From Clostridiaceae bacterium UBA5444 (GTDB taxonomy: Bacteria > Bacillota > Clostridia > Clostridiales > Oxobacteraceae), in the NCBI GenBank assembly GCA_002426575.1, contig DIRE01000035.1, positions 23,282 to 48,173 of the forward strand: a stretch of DNA of 24,892 bases, in the 5' to 3' direction. The notes beneath the pieces were generated by a model that worked only from the letters and a program-made list of their open reading frames with translations, did no database searches and was not told the DNA's origin. The translations under genes and the position numbers were made by a program. Shown here piece by piece: positions 1 to 9,134 of the stretch (the stretch's first letter is position 1; each line of letters starts with the position of its first letter).

Positions 1-234
1 AAAGGTACTTGCAAAAGGTATCTTTCCGCAGGTTGATAATCCTGCTGCAGTTGTCATTAAATCTCCTTCTGCTATGCCCATATTAATAAATCTTTCAGGA
101 TACTTTTCTCCAAATTCAGCAGTCTTTGTTGATTTTGAAAGATCTGCATCTAAAACAACTATGTTTTTATTCTTTTCTCCAAGTTCAACTAAGGTTTTCC
201 CGTAAGCTTCTCTTGTTGCAATATTTTTGGCCAT
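1..234 (-). CDS. Transketolase, C-terminal subunit (partial, 5' end of gene only)
   Basis: The first 78 residues are visible, starting MAKNIATREAYGKTLVELG; the rest lies beyond position 1. The segments VVLDADLSKSTKT and INMGIAEGDLMTTAAGL match the start of the pyrimidine-binding domain of split transketolases, where the GIAE glutamate activates the thiamine diphosphate cofactor. This subunit pairs with the product of the preceding gene to form the two-subunit enzyme of the non-oxidative pentose phosphate pathway. Its ATG overlaps the stop of that gene by one base (TAATG), which indicates translational coupling. Identification is secure; only the truncation limits what can be said. Confidence 0.9.
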   Translation of the reverse strand, partial: MAKNIATREAYGKTLVELGEKNKNIVVLDADLSKSTKTAEFGEKYPERFINMGIAEGDLMTTAAGLSTCGKIPFASTF

Positions 235-1055
235 TACCTTCCACCTCCGAGTTCCTGCAATGCCTTTTCACACTGTTCTTTGTTAGGAGCAGATCCATGC
301 CATCCTGCTTCATTTTCCATAAAGGAAACTCCTTTTCCTTTTATAGTTTCACAAACAATTACTGTAGGCTTTCCCTTTGTATCTTTTGCCTTACAAACTG
401 CATCTAGTATCTGTTTCATATCATGACCATTTATCCCAATTACATTCCATCCAAAGGCTTTGAATTTATCCCCTATAGGGTTTGGGTTCATAACATTCTC
501 TACAGGTCCATCTATCTGAAGCCTATTATGATCTACAAATGCTGTAAGGTTGTCAAGCTTATAGTGGGCAGATGTCATTGCAGCTTCCCATACCTGACCT
601 TCCTCAAGCTCTCCATCTCCAAGTAGGGCATATACCCTATAATCCTTTTTATCCATTTTTCCTGCAATAGCCATTCCGTTTGCAGCGGACAATCCTTGGC
701 CTAAGGATCCTGTTGACATATCAACACCAGGAGTTCCTTTCATATCTGGATGTCCTTGAAGCATAGCGCCTGCCTTTCTAAGTCCCATAAGTTCACTTAC
801 AGGAAAATAACCCCTCTCTGCTAATGCGCTATATAAAACTGGGGCTGCATGACCCTTTGAAAGCACAAACCTATCTCTATCCTCCCATTTAGGATTCTCC
901 GGCTTTATATTTAAAACATCAAAATATAGTGCTGTAACTATATCAGCCGCAGAAAGAGACCCTCCTGGATGGCCAGAACTTGCTTCTGTAATCATCTCAA
1001 TAACATGCCTTCTTATTTTATTCGTTGTTTCATCTAACATCTCATATCTATCCAT
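234..1055 (-). CDS. Transketolase, N-terminal (thiamine diphosphate-binding) subunit
   Basis: The product has 273 aa, the usual length for the N-terminal half of a split transketolase. Motifs in order are the start IRRHVIEMITEASSGHPGGS (HPGGSLSAADI near residue 30), FVLSKGHAAPVLYSAL, the TGSLGQGLSAANGMA segment, and the diphosphate/metal-binding motif GDGELEEGQVWEA followed by VDHNRLQIDG. It transfers two-carbon ketol units in the pentose phosphate pathway as a complex with the subunit encoded immediately downstream. The ATG follows a strong AGGAGG ribosome binding site. It lies 158 bp after the end of jetC with no clear terminator between them, so read-through from the defence operon cannot be excluded, but its role is ordinary central metabolism. 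Confidence 0.95.
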   Translation of the reverse strand: MDRYEMLDETTNKIRRHVIEMITEASSGHPGGSLSAADIVTALYFDVLNIKPENPKWEDRDRFVLSKGHAAPVLYSALAERGYFPVSELMGLRKAGAMLQGHPDMKGTPGVDMSTGSLGQGLSAANGMAIAGKMDKKDYRVYALLGDGELEEGQVWEAAMTSAHYKLDNLTAFVDHNRLQIDGPVENVMNPNPIGDKFKAFGWNVIGINGHDMKQILDAVCKAKDTKGKPTVIVCETIKGKGVSFMENEAGWHGSAPNKEQCEKALQELGGGR

Positions 1056-1213
1056 GTACTTTAACCTCCTGACAAGATTTATCTTTTATAGTATGCACAT
1101 TCTTTTTAGGCCTGATTCATATGACCTTTTAATTGACCATAATTATTATATCAGCAAATTAGCCATTTTAAAAGAAGGAAGGAATAAATGTTAATTATTA
1201 CAACAATGAAACA

Positions 1214-4200
1214 CTAAAACAAGCTTTGCTGTTCTAGTTTAAACATGGAAGATGTAAGGATCTCTTCTTCATCTTTCTTAACTAAATTCTTCTTAATCTT
1301 AACATCAAGATACTCATCATATCTTCCAACTTCTCTTTCAACATTAAATGCATATATAAGGTTAAATCTATCGCATATTGCAGGCTTATCATGGTCTGTA
1401 AAGCATATAAGCTGGGTGTCATACTTTTTTGCTACTTCAAACATCGGTATAAGCAAATGTTCTGAACTTATGGCTCCAAAAGGGTTATCCATTATAAGAA
1501 CCTTGCTGTCTTGAGTATGTTTTAATATGTTGCTTCCCCTTGAATAAGACAGCAATGAAATAAATATTACAAAAGCACTAACGAACCTTTCTCCGCCAGA
1601 TGTACTAATAGCTTCCCTCCAAGTTAATTTAGTTGTCTTATTCTGTTCTATCTTAGTGAGGTTTATGCCTACCCTATTAATTCCTATGAGCCTATCAAAT
1701 AAATCTATTGTATTTATTTCATTAGACAACAAGTTATCCATTGGCTTACCCTGTTTATATAGGCTAACGCAATTGCTAATTGTCCCCTTTACATATTCAT
1801 TTAAAATAATCTCATCTAGGCCTTCTTTTGGAGGCATTGATATTGTAAGCATCTTCTTCCTAGAACCAAATACATCAATGGCTGAATTTCTATCTATACT
1901 GGCCATTTCATCATATACTTTCTTTACATATTCTAATGTAATATCAGATATGCTTCTCTCCATATCCTCTATTCTCTGTATATCTATGCTATGCTGCTTA
2001 AGCTTCATATCTATTTGTATTATTGCCCTTTCAATTGCATAGGATCCATATTCATATTTATACTTCTTTTCATCATTAAGCAGGTTTGTAAACAATTGCT
2101 CAAATATATCTGCCTTATCTATAAATTGCATTTCAAAATTGTTATACTCTGCTCTAAGTTCTTCTTTTTTTACATCTCTTTTATTTTGCAGGTTTTTGTA
2201 TTCATTTATAATATTGGTCCTATACTCAGATAAATCTTCTATAGGCTCTACATTCTCTACTCTATATTGAAATTCTCTGTAGTCATACAACTTGTTTATT
2301 TCTCCATCTAACTTATTTATTTCCGTATTTAACTTGTACATTTCAGACTCTAGGTCATTTTTTTCAAGCATTAACGCCTCTCCAACCGTATCAAAGTCTA
2401 AATACTCAATAGCTTCAATATCTTTAGGTTCTTTACCTTGGCACCTATTATATATTTCAGAGTGTTTATATTTTAAACTTTTTTGAGTCTCTTCGATTCT
2501 ACCTGACAATTTATCCTTTTGGCTGTTTAACTTCTTTTCTTTATCTTGATAATCCTCAAGAAGAGCTTTTGTTTCCTTAAGTTCAATGAAACTATATGTT
2601 ATGGTCGTATACTCTATCTCAGGTATATTGTATTCCTGGAGTTTTTCATACAATCTTCCATACCTTTCATTTAGGCTGTCTAAATCTCTTTGCAGGGATT
2701 TAACGTTTCCGCCCTGCTGACTTATGAGCCCCTCCCTCTCTGCCTTAAGATCTATTATAGTACCTGTTTCCATATTCCCATTTTTTGCATTAGCATACTT
2801 GGCATATTCTTTTATATCTTCCTCTAGGGTTTTTATTACTTCGTCTATCTGCGCCTTTTTTATATATTCTTCATTTTTAAGTCTTACAATTGTTTTTTCT
2901 AATCCTTCGATGCTATTTATAGTATTTTTAATTCTATCTTCCAAAGAAGTCTTTTCGGCTTTAGATTTTAGGTAGTCCTCATACAGTACAAATAATCGTA
3001 TAACCTCATCAGTCTGCATGTTTATATTATTTTCCCCTGTGTATAATTGCATTAACTTTTGATCTATTTCCTCATTCTCTTTACGAATATTTAAATTTTT
3101 CTCTTCAAGGGATGCAATATTATTGTTTTCATCATATAATTCATTTTCCACATTTTCCAAACTAATTCTAAGGCTTTCTACTTCATGTTCTGTATATTCA
3201 AATCCTTCAATCCTGCTCTTATCTATCATAGTATTTTGGGTAGCCTTATGGGCATCTTTTATAGAGTTCTTAATCTCTGATAACTCATTTTGCCGCTGCT
3301 GCAGCAATTCCCTAAGGTGTCTTTCATCTAGCAATTTTTGATTAAAAGACATTAAAAAGTTCATATCCCCTATATTTTTGATTTGGTTAAATGTAACTAT
3401 ATTCAGCTTATCTTCAAGGCTTTCACGCTCAATCACGGGGAAGGCTAGAGATGTAAATAGCTTTAAATCTATCTTCTTTAGATTTTCGAAATCTCTTCTA
3501 GACATTATAATTGAGTATGGGATAAATGGGTTATTACTTAGCAAGGTCTCTTTATCCTCAGCACTTATAGAATAGTTTTTAAGCCATTCATAACCAAAAT
3601 CAATGTCTATGCCATTATCATCAAGTGCCTCTTTAAGCTCTATTGGTATAGGTATTGTTTTCCCACTCTCATACATATTAATATACTTTTCGATACTATC
3701 CTGCTGACTGTTTAAATCCCTAATCACGCCATTAAATTTATTTAGCTCTGTCTCAATTATCCCTATAGCTATATCCTTATAAAACAATTTATCACTATTT
3801 ATTTCATACTTTTTATATATACTTAATATTTCTTCCCTAGATTTTTCATATTCTATAATACTTCTTTTATACTGATCCACCTTCTGGGCTAGTCTCTGGA
3901 TATTTTGTCTTGCAGCTTTTATCATAATTTCTAGTTGGTTCATTTCTTCTTTATTTTTGTCTTTTTCATCCACAAACCTATTTATTTTATCAACAGTATC
4001 CTCTTTTTTATCGTGTAGGAATTTATTATAATCTTGTACCTCTTTTTTATCATATTCTTGAAGCAAATAATTTCTCTCTAAAGTAAAATCTTTATACCTT
4101 TGCTTAATATTCTTTTCCTCTCGGTTAAATACAGCAATAGAGCTTTCAGCACTAATAAGTCTTTTATCAAACTCACTTTTCTCATCTTCATGTGATGTCT

Positions 4201-5581
4201 TCTGCAATTTATAATCTTCAATGCTTCTATTTATATCTGATAATTCTTCTTTTTTGATGCTAAGATCATTATTCTCGCACTTTATCTTTTTATCATATAA
4301 AAGATTTAATGAGTAGTTTATATCATTTAACTTATCCTCTATTTGCTCCTGCCCCATTGTCTCTGTTTTAAGCTCAGATTCCTTTTTTACAATATCTCCA
4401 CCGGTTTTTTCAAAATCCTTAAAAACTTCCGCACATTCCATTACCTGCTGCTTATGTTTTAACTCATTAACATATTCATTAATATTCTCTATCTTTTCTA
4501 TAAGCTCATTACGCTTTTTTAAAAAGTCAGAAAGGTTATTATCCTCTTTATAGTAGTCATAGGATAGTCTATTGTATAGCAGTTCATCAAAGGCTCCCTT
4601 ATTTTTTTCAGTCTCTATTTTTAACTCATCTTTTTTATTTAATAATTCTTCATGCCTTATATTTAAAAAGCGATAAAGATTACCTATACTAATTTCTGTA
4701 TCCTCTATTACATTTAAAATATTATTATACTTTTCAAGCTTCAGCAGCAAGTCTTGAGACTTTACTTTAAATAATTCAAACACCTTTTTCTCTTCAATTA
4801 TCTTTTCATTTAGAACCAATTGCTCAGCATGGTTTTTAATAAGTTCCCTTATTTGCTCAATGACGTTCCCATTTTTATTAAGGCTCTCCTCTATAGCCGG
4901 CATAAACCACTTGTTTATAAGCGCTTTATTTGTTTTACAATCATCAAAGAAAGTGCCAAGACCTGCCTCTTTTTCATTTATCTTCGTCATAAGCCTTCTC
5001 CACTCGCTAGGGTTAATTTTATATGTTGCAAGGCTATCATTATATTTTTTCTTGTCCTCTGGTACTTCCCATCTATATACATGGACATTGTACTCATTGC
5101 CTTTTTCAGCATATGAAAGATTCTTTATTACCTTATCAAATTCCACCATCTTCGTAATATTATCTTCTCTATATGTTAAATCAATGTTTTCTATATCAAA
5201 CTTATTTGCAGAATTGTATTCAGATGTGAATGTTATTACCCTAATGCTTTCATCATTCTCTTCACTGCTATTTTTACCTGATGTAACCTTTATGCCTATT
5301 CCAGTTGTAACCCTCCCAGCATTATCGTCAAGCAGCCATTCTATCATTATGTATGTTGGAGGTCCAACTTTTTTGAAATAAGACTTAAACGCCCTATCCT
5401 TTAGATTCATTTTAGGAACCATAGGCTGCATAAGCATGTGAACTAAAACAGATTTACCACCACCGTTTGCTAATATATTTAATGTGCTTTCGCCTCCATA
5501 GTAGTCAAACATGCTATCGTAAATATGTCTGTTTTGATTATATGTGAAATTAACTATTCTAACCCTGTTTATCTTAGGCAT
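1214..5581 (-). CDS. jetC: JetC-like SMC/MukB-type ATPase of a Wadjet system
   Basis: The product has 1455 aa. The N-terminal head carries a Walker A (NGGGKSV, residues 39-45). A very long charged, Glu/Lys/Asn-rich coiled-coil region interrupted by a hinge-like segment around the middle follows. The C-terminal head has an SMC/ABC signature SGGERF (1328-1333) and Walker B VLIMDNPFG with Asp1365. This layout is that of MukB/JetC motor subunits. The family forms an SMC complex that extrudes DNA loops and senses small closed circles. The position normally held by the catalytic Glu after the Walker B Asp is Asn1366. The ATG follows AAGGGG and lies 13 bp after the jetB stop, so it is the last gene of the jetD-A-B-C operon. 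A RecN/SbcC-like repair ATPase is the alternative, but the neighbours argue against it. Confidence 0.88.
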   Translation of the reverse strand: MPKINRVRIVNFTYNQNRHIYDSMFDYYGGESTLNILANGGGKSVLVHMLMQPMVPKMNLKDRAFKSYFKKVGPPTYIMIEWLLDDNAGRVTTGIGIKVTSGKNSSEENDESIRVITFTSEYNSANKFDIENIDLTYREDNITKMVEFDKVIKNLSYAEKGNEYNVHVYRWEVPEDKKKYNDSLATYKINPSEWRRLMTKINEKEAGLGTFFDDCKTNKALINKWFMPAIEESLNKNGNVIEQIRELIKNHAEQLVLNEKIIEEKKVFELFKVKSQDLLLKLEKYNNILNVIEDTEISIGNLYRFLNIRHEELLNKKDELKIETEKNKGAFDELLYNRLSYDYYKEDNNLSDFLKKRNELIEKIENINEYVNELKHKQQVMECAEVFKDFEKTGGDIVKKESELKTETMGQEQIEDKLNDINYSLNLLYDKKIKCENNDLSIKKEELSDINRSIEDYKLQKTSHEDEKSEFDKRLISAESSIAVFNREEKNIKQRYKDFTLERNYLLQEYDKKEVQDYNKFLHDKKEDTVDKINRFVDEKDKNKEEMNQLEIMIKAARQNIQRLAQKVDQYKRSIIEYEKSREEILSIYKKYEINSDKLFYKDIAIGIIETELNKFNGVIRDLNSQQDSIEKYINMYESGKTIPIPIELKEALDDNGIDIDFGYEWLKNYSISAEDKETLLSNNPFIPYSIIMSRRDFENLKKIDLKLFTSLAFPVIERESLEDKLNIVTFNQIKNIGDMNFLMSFNQKLLDERHLRELLQQRQNELSEIKNSIKDAHKATQNTMIDKSRIEGFEYTEHEVESLRISLENVENELYDENNNIASLEEKNLNIRKENEEIDQKLMQLYTGENNINMQTDEVIRLFVLYEDYLKSKAEKTSLEDRIKNTINSIEGLEKTIVRLKNEEYIKKAQIDEVIKTLEEDIKEYAKYANAKNGNMETGTIIDLKAEREGLISQQGGNVKSLQRDLDSLNERYGRLYEKLQEYNIPEIEYTTITYSFIELKETKALLEDYQDKEKKLNSQKDKLSGRIEETQKSLKYKHSEIYNRCQGKEPKDIEAIEYLDFDTVGEALMLEKNDLESEMYKLNTEINKLDGEINKLYDYREFQYRVENVEPIEDLSEYRTNIINEYKNLQNKRDVKKEELRAEYNNFEMQFIDKADIFEQLFTNLLNDEKKYKYEYGSYAIERAIIQIDMKLKQHSIDIQRIEDMERSISDITLEYVKKVYDEMASIDRNSAIDVFGSRKKMLTISMPPKEGLDEIILNEYVKGTISNCVSLYKQGKPMDNLLSNEINTIDLFDRLIGINRVGINLTKIEQNKTTKLTWREAISTSGGERFVSAFVIFISLLSYSRGSNILKHTQDSKVLIMDNPFGAISSEHLLIPMFEVAKKYDTQLICFTDHDKPAICDRFNLIYAFNVEREVGRYDEYLDVKIKKNLVKKDEEEILTSSMFKLEQQSLF

Positions 5582-5594
5582 ATTAAAAACCCCT

Positions 5595-6308
5595 TTAGTA
5601 GTTGTTCTCTTCCTCTGAAAATAATCTATCTATTCTATCTTTCCTATCCTTGTTTAAAAAATTATAACTCATTAAATGAGTAAGCTTATTGGCAGGTCTT
5701 ATGTCCTCTTCTAAAACGTCATATTGAAGCAATCCCTGCTTTTCTAAGAAACTTGCAACGCTCCTTACATAACCAAACTTTGTCTTTCGCATCTTTGAGG
5801 CGGGATCATCTGTAGGAAGGGCACTCCATTGCTCATATATAGAAACAACATTAAATGATGCCTCCTCTTCTTCCTTTTCAATATAAGCCTTCGATGCAGC
5901 AAATTTAAGCCTTTCCGTAATATCCTCTACCACCTCTGATATCCTCATAAAATCCCTTGATTTAATAATATTTCCCTTTCCCTTGAAAAACTCAGATATT
6001 ATAAGGGTAACTATATATTGGGACAAGTAAAGATCTACCTTTCTAGTATCAGAACCTACAATTCGCTGCATTTCACTTGCCTTTATACCCAAAACGTCAT
6101 TATCCTCCCCAGGCAAAATATATATTACTTGTGCGTATTTCTCTATGGTTACATCACTTTCCCTTGCAAGGATTTCAACTATTGCCCTAACCTCATTATC
6201 TGAATATGCAATATATAGTTCTTTATTATTTTCAAGGCCCAATTCTCCTTCTTTAAGAAGAAAATAGTATATTTGCATGGCCTTCTCTAAATTCTGCTGT
6301 TCAATCAA
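5595..6308 (-). CDS. jetB: JetB-like (MukE/kite-type) subunit of a Wadjet system
   Basis: The product has 237 aa and is probably winged-helix rich, with no transmembrane segment. Segments such as VIYILPGEDNDVLGI and a conserved C-terminal helical half resemble, from memory, the DUF6063 family that accompanies some Wadjet operons. I could not run a profile search. In the complex, JetB would be the MukE-like kite subunit bound to the JetA kleisin. The start is a TTG, chosen because GGAGGTG lies 7 bases upstream; it overlaps the end of jetA by 8 bp, which implies coupled translation. Function is assigned mainly from size, position between a kleisin-like gene and an SMC gene, and partial sequence resemblance. 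Confidence 0.75.
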   Translation of the reverse strand: MIEQQNLEKAMQIYYFLLKEGELGLENNKELYIAYSDNEVRAIVEILARESDVTIEKYAQVIYILPGEDNDVLGIKASEMQRIVGSDTRKVDLYLSQYIVTLIISEFFKGKGNIIKSRDFMRISEVVEDITERLKFAASKAYIEKEEEEASFNVVSIYEQWSALPTDDPASKMRKTKFGYVRSVASFLEKQGLLQYDVLEEDIRPANKLTHLMSYNFLNKDRKDRIDRLFSEEENNY

Positions 6309-7947
6309 TTTCTTTCACCTCCGCCTTAAAAACCATTTCAGGGCAAACTAATTGTTCTACCATGGAAAAATCATTGCTTTTATCATCAGGATACATTTCT
6401 GAAATAGTCAATCTACTATCCCCATCAGCCTCAATATATATATTTATAATTGATTTATATATATTAGACCTAGGCCTAGTTAAAAGCTGCAGCACACAAT
6501 ACTTTATATCAAACTCTTCTGAAGGGGTAAATACAGTATTATTCTGGGACTCTAATATTTTTCCAACCTCTATATTTTTCATATTATGAAGCTGGAGGAG
6601 CACATTTAAAAGTATCCTAGCTTCAGGTATAAACCTTATATATTCATCTTTACCTCTTTTTTTAACACTATCTACTATGCTGCCAAGGGATATTCTATGT
6701 CCTTTTGCATCAAATACCTCTTTAAATAGTATGTCCAATATATTAGTATACTTTTCATTTAGCTCTTTAATTTCCTTTTCTCTTTCGCTTTCTCCTTTAT
6801 TTATGTAGTTATCATCACAAAGTATACTGCCATCTACTGCTGCTTCATCATAGCTTTCTATGCGCTGCTCTTTATATGCTAGATTTATGTTATAAATTCC
6901 ACTAAATGCGGGTCTGAATAATGGTCTTAATATTTTTGATATAGCATTTATAGAATTAGGGCTTTCTTCTATCCTGTTTAGAAATGTCTCTTCAAAGTCA
7001 AGCCTATTCTCAAACCCTATATACAATATATTATCTATTGCCTCAGAGTAGATCTTCTGAAGTTCTTGCTGCTTTAGCAAAAGTTTTGACTGTTCACTTA
7101 TAATATACCTAAGCCTGTTTTTTATATATACAATATTATCGATGTCCTCAGCAAAATCTGGGGAATACTTTAGCCTATCATCGTTTATAAGCTCTTCCTC
7201 ACTAGTCAGTATCACCCTATATAAGCTTTCATACCCTTGTTTTTGCTCTTCTAAAGATGCAAAAGTATTATTATAGATCTCTTCATATTCATCTATGCCT
7301 GCAGTACCTATGTCCTCTTTTACCTTCTTTATAAAATAATTAATCTTTTGTATTTGGCTTCTGCAAATATTAAAAAGATTGTCAACGCTTTGCCTTGCAG
7401 AGCCAAAGTTCCTCTTCCGTATGGATATAGAAAGCTTTAACTGTTCAATTGAAATCTGCATAGATTCTTCTATTTCAAGGGTATTAAACATGAATTTATA
7501 CCCCTGAGGTGTAAGGTAATAAGAAAAGGTTTTGTTTCCGTCTATTATCACCCTTTTATCATCTATAATCTTTACATTTATCTTTATGGGTTTTTCTTCT
7601 CTATAGTTATAAGAAGAAAAATAGTATGGAATGCCGCCATTTTGCAAGCAATCCTTTATAATATAGTCTGTAAGGCTCATATATTCCTCATCAGGTATTT
7701 CCTTCTTAAAATACTCTGCATCAAGAGTTCTTATATAACTTGCAATATCATCTTTTGTGCAGGATTCTTCTATCAAAGACTTCTCCATTATAAAACATAA
7801 TACTAAAAGTATTAAATTTATGGATTCTTCTTCATCAAAACCACATTCTTTAAACTGGGGTTTCCTTGAAATCTTGCTGATTATAAATTCAACTATTGCA
7901 ATTATCTCCATCCTTTTATGGAAAGTGTCCAAAAAATCATACACCAT
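6301..7947 (-). CDS. jetA: JetA-like (MukF/kleisin-type) subunit of a Wadjet system
   Basis: The product has 548 aa and is soluble. The N-terminal ~130 residues look like helical winged-helix material and are followed by a YYLTPQGYKFMF segment typical of winged helices. Next comes a long helical region (about 190-310), and the C-terminal half is helix rich. This is the general layout of MukF/JetA kleisins, which link the two SMC heads and carry the kite subunits. The ATG lies 7 bp after the jetD stop, with an AAAGGGTGA ribosome binding site overlapping that stop. I do not recognise diagnostic residues, so the assignment rests on length, predicted fold and operon position next to clear JetC and JetD homologues. 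Confidence 0.7.
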   Translation of the reverse strand: MVYDFLDTFHKRMEIIAIVEFIISKISRKPQFKECGFDEEESINLILLVLCFIMEKSLIEESCTKDDIASYIRTLDAEYFKKEIPDEEYMSLTDYIIKDCLQNGGIPYYFSSYNYREEKPIKINVKIIDDKRVIIDGNKTFSYYLTPQGYKFMFNTLEIEESMQISIEQLKLSISIRKRNFGSARQSVDNLFNICRSQIQKINYFIKKVKEDIGTAGIDEYEEIYNNTFASLEEQKQGYESLYRVILTSEEELINDDRLKYSPDFAEDIDNIVYIKNRLRYIISEQSKLLLKQQELQKIYSEAIDNILYIGFENRLDFEETFLNRIEESPNSINAISKILRPLFRPAFSGIYNINLAYKEQRIESYDEAAVDGSILCDDNYINKGESEREKEIKELNEKYTNILDILFKEVFDAKGHRISLGSIVDSVKKRGKDEYIRFIPEARILLNVLLQLHNMKNIEVGKILESQNNTVFTPSEEFDIKYCVLQLLTRPRSNIYKSIINIYIEADGDSRLTISEMYPDDKSNDFSMVEQLVCPEMVFKAEVKEID

Positions 7948-7954
7948 ATCTATC

Positions 7955-8968
7955 TCACCCTTTTAAAACTTGATAATTAATTATCTCTTGTGGTATATAT
8001 AACCCTTTTTCAAGCATATTAATCATCTTTATTTGTGTATCCATATCAAATTCATTGAGAAACTCTTTATACCCATTCTTTATCTGATGTTTCTTCATTG
8101 TCTTTAATTTGTCCTCGCAAGATAGTTCTATCATTTTTAAATAAGCCCTTTTAAATAATTTTATATCCTTTATATTATTAGACTTTTTCTTAAGCGAGGT
8201 ATATATAGAAACCCCTTCAAAATCTAAATCTCCAAAATAATAATATATATTATCTTCATCCTTTAATCTTTCATCTTCCTGTTCTTTTATTTCTTCAAAA
8301 CTGCTTACAATCTTTTTGCCCTCTCCATATATAACCCCATAAAAGTCCATATCAAAAAAACATTGCTTATAGTCTTCCATCATAAGCTTTCTCATTGTAT
8401 ACCAGGTATCCTTATTTTCTATGATTAAAATATTATTGCTTGTTTTTGTATTCTTAATATAATAAAAAAAAGGTTCAGGAGTTTTATATATGTTCAAATC
8501 CCCCATTACCAGCCCAAGATTTTTAAGTATTGTTCCTGATAGGCTGTTATCTTTTAAGAACTTTTCCTCTCCCCAAATGTCGAAGGATCTTTCATTAATA
8601 GACATAGCACTTTTTAATGCTTCTCTATTGTATTTAAAATAGTCACCTAAAAGCATAATATATTCCCTATGTTCTATATATTTTTCAATATTTCTTTTAT
8701 AATAATCTATGGACAATATAGGTGGGAAGCTTATCTTCATCTCTTCTATGTAACCTTCCTCGTCTACTTTATCTTTAACTATTCTATATTTTTTATATAG
8801 TGGAGGGTTCTTGCCATTTAGTCCATTAGACTTAACAGGCTTTATCCTGCAATCTGCTATAAGCTTTTGAGCTATGTTATATAAATCCATATACTCTTTT
8901 ACATTAAAAAATCTACCCATTTCATCTAAAGTTATAATGGTTTTATTATAATCTAATATATTCTTCAT
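7955..8968 (-). CDS. jetD: JetD-like Toprim nuclease of a Wadjet system
   Basis: The product has 337 aa from an ATG preceded by GGAGGTTACAGT; longer upstream in-frame codons lack a ribosome binding site. The C-terminal half carries the Toprim-like catalytic signature of the JetD/DUF2220 family: LIIENKDT with Glu184, then YFGDLDFEG with Asp247, Asp249 and Glu251, and a terminal PQEIINYQ. The N-terminal half (residues 1-150) would be the DNA-binding arm domain. JetD is the nuclease that cleaves DNA held by the JetABC motor, the step that limits plasmid establishment in studied systems. It is the first gene of the operon. The upstream region (8969-9082) contains a tandem repeat that could be an operator, and the preceding mazF-like gene is closed off by a terminator. 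Confidence 0.85.
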   Translation of the reverse strand: MKNILDYNKTIITLDEMGRFFNVKEYMDLYNIAQKLIADCRIKPVKSNGLNGKNPPLYKKYRIVKDKVDEEGYIEEMKISFPPILSIDYYKRNIEKYIEHREYIMLLGDYFKYNREALKSAMSINERSFDIWGEEKFLKDNSLSGTILKNLGLVMGDLNIYKTPEPFFYYIKNTKTSNNILIIENKDTWYTMRKLMMEDYKQCFFDMDFYGVIYGEGKKIVSSFEEIKEQEDERLKDEDNIYYYFGDLDFEGVSIYTSLKKKSNNIKDIKLFKRAYLKMIELSCEDKLKTMKKHQIKNGYKEFLNEFDMDTQIKMINMLEKGLYIPQEIINYQVLKG

Positions 8969-9019
8969 ACTGTAACCTCCAATCGCATTAGAATTTACAT
9001 AATAATTGCTCAGTATATA

Positions 9020-9039
9020 ATACCAATTATATACCAATT
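9020..9039. repeat. Tandem ATACCAATT repeat in the jetD promoter region
   Basis: ATACCAATT occurs at 9020-9028 and again at 9031-9039, start-to-start spacing 11 bp, about one helical turn. The second copy runs into the palindrome CCAATTGG. It lies some 50 bp upstream of the jetD start, where a promoter is expected, so it could be a regulator binding site. This is inference from position and spacing only. Confidence 0.35.
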
Positions 9040-9082
9040 GGCATGTAAAATTCACTATATCATGCTTTAATTGTTTGCATAT

Positions 9083-9124
9083 AAAAAAGCTACACCGTTT
9101 TTAGTATAAACAGTGTAGCCTTTT
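9083..9124 (-). terminator. Intrinsic terminator after the mazF-like gene
   Basis: GCTACACTGTTT and AAACGGTGTAGC (minus-strand sense) form a 12-bp stem with one G-U pair, followed by TTTTTT. It sits 11 bp after the mazF-like stop and separates that operon from jetD. Confidence 0.9.
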
Positions 9125-9134
9125 ATATCTTATC

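Noticed and set aside
1056..1213. Possible terminator or regulatory leader between jetC and the transketolase gene
   Set aside because: Only weak complementarities (for example GGTC with GGCC) are present, with no T-tract, so I do not call a feature.
4860..5381. 173-codon plus-strand open frame opposite jetC
   Set aside because: Serine/leucine-rich antisense shadow within the ATPase head region; no start signal or family resemblance.
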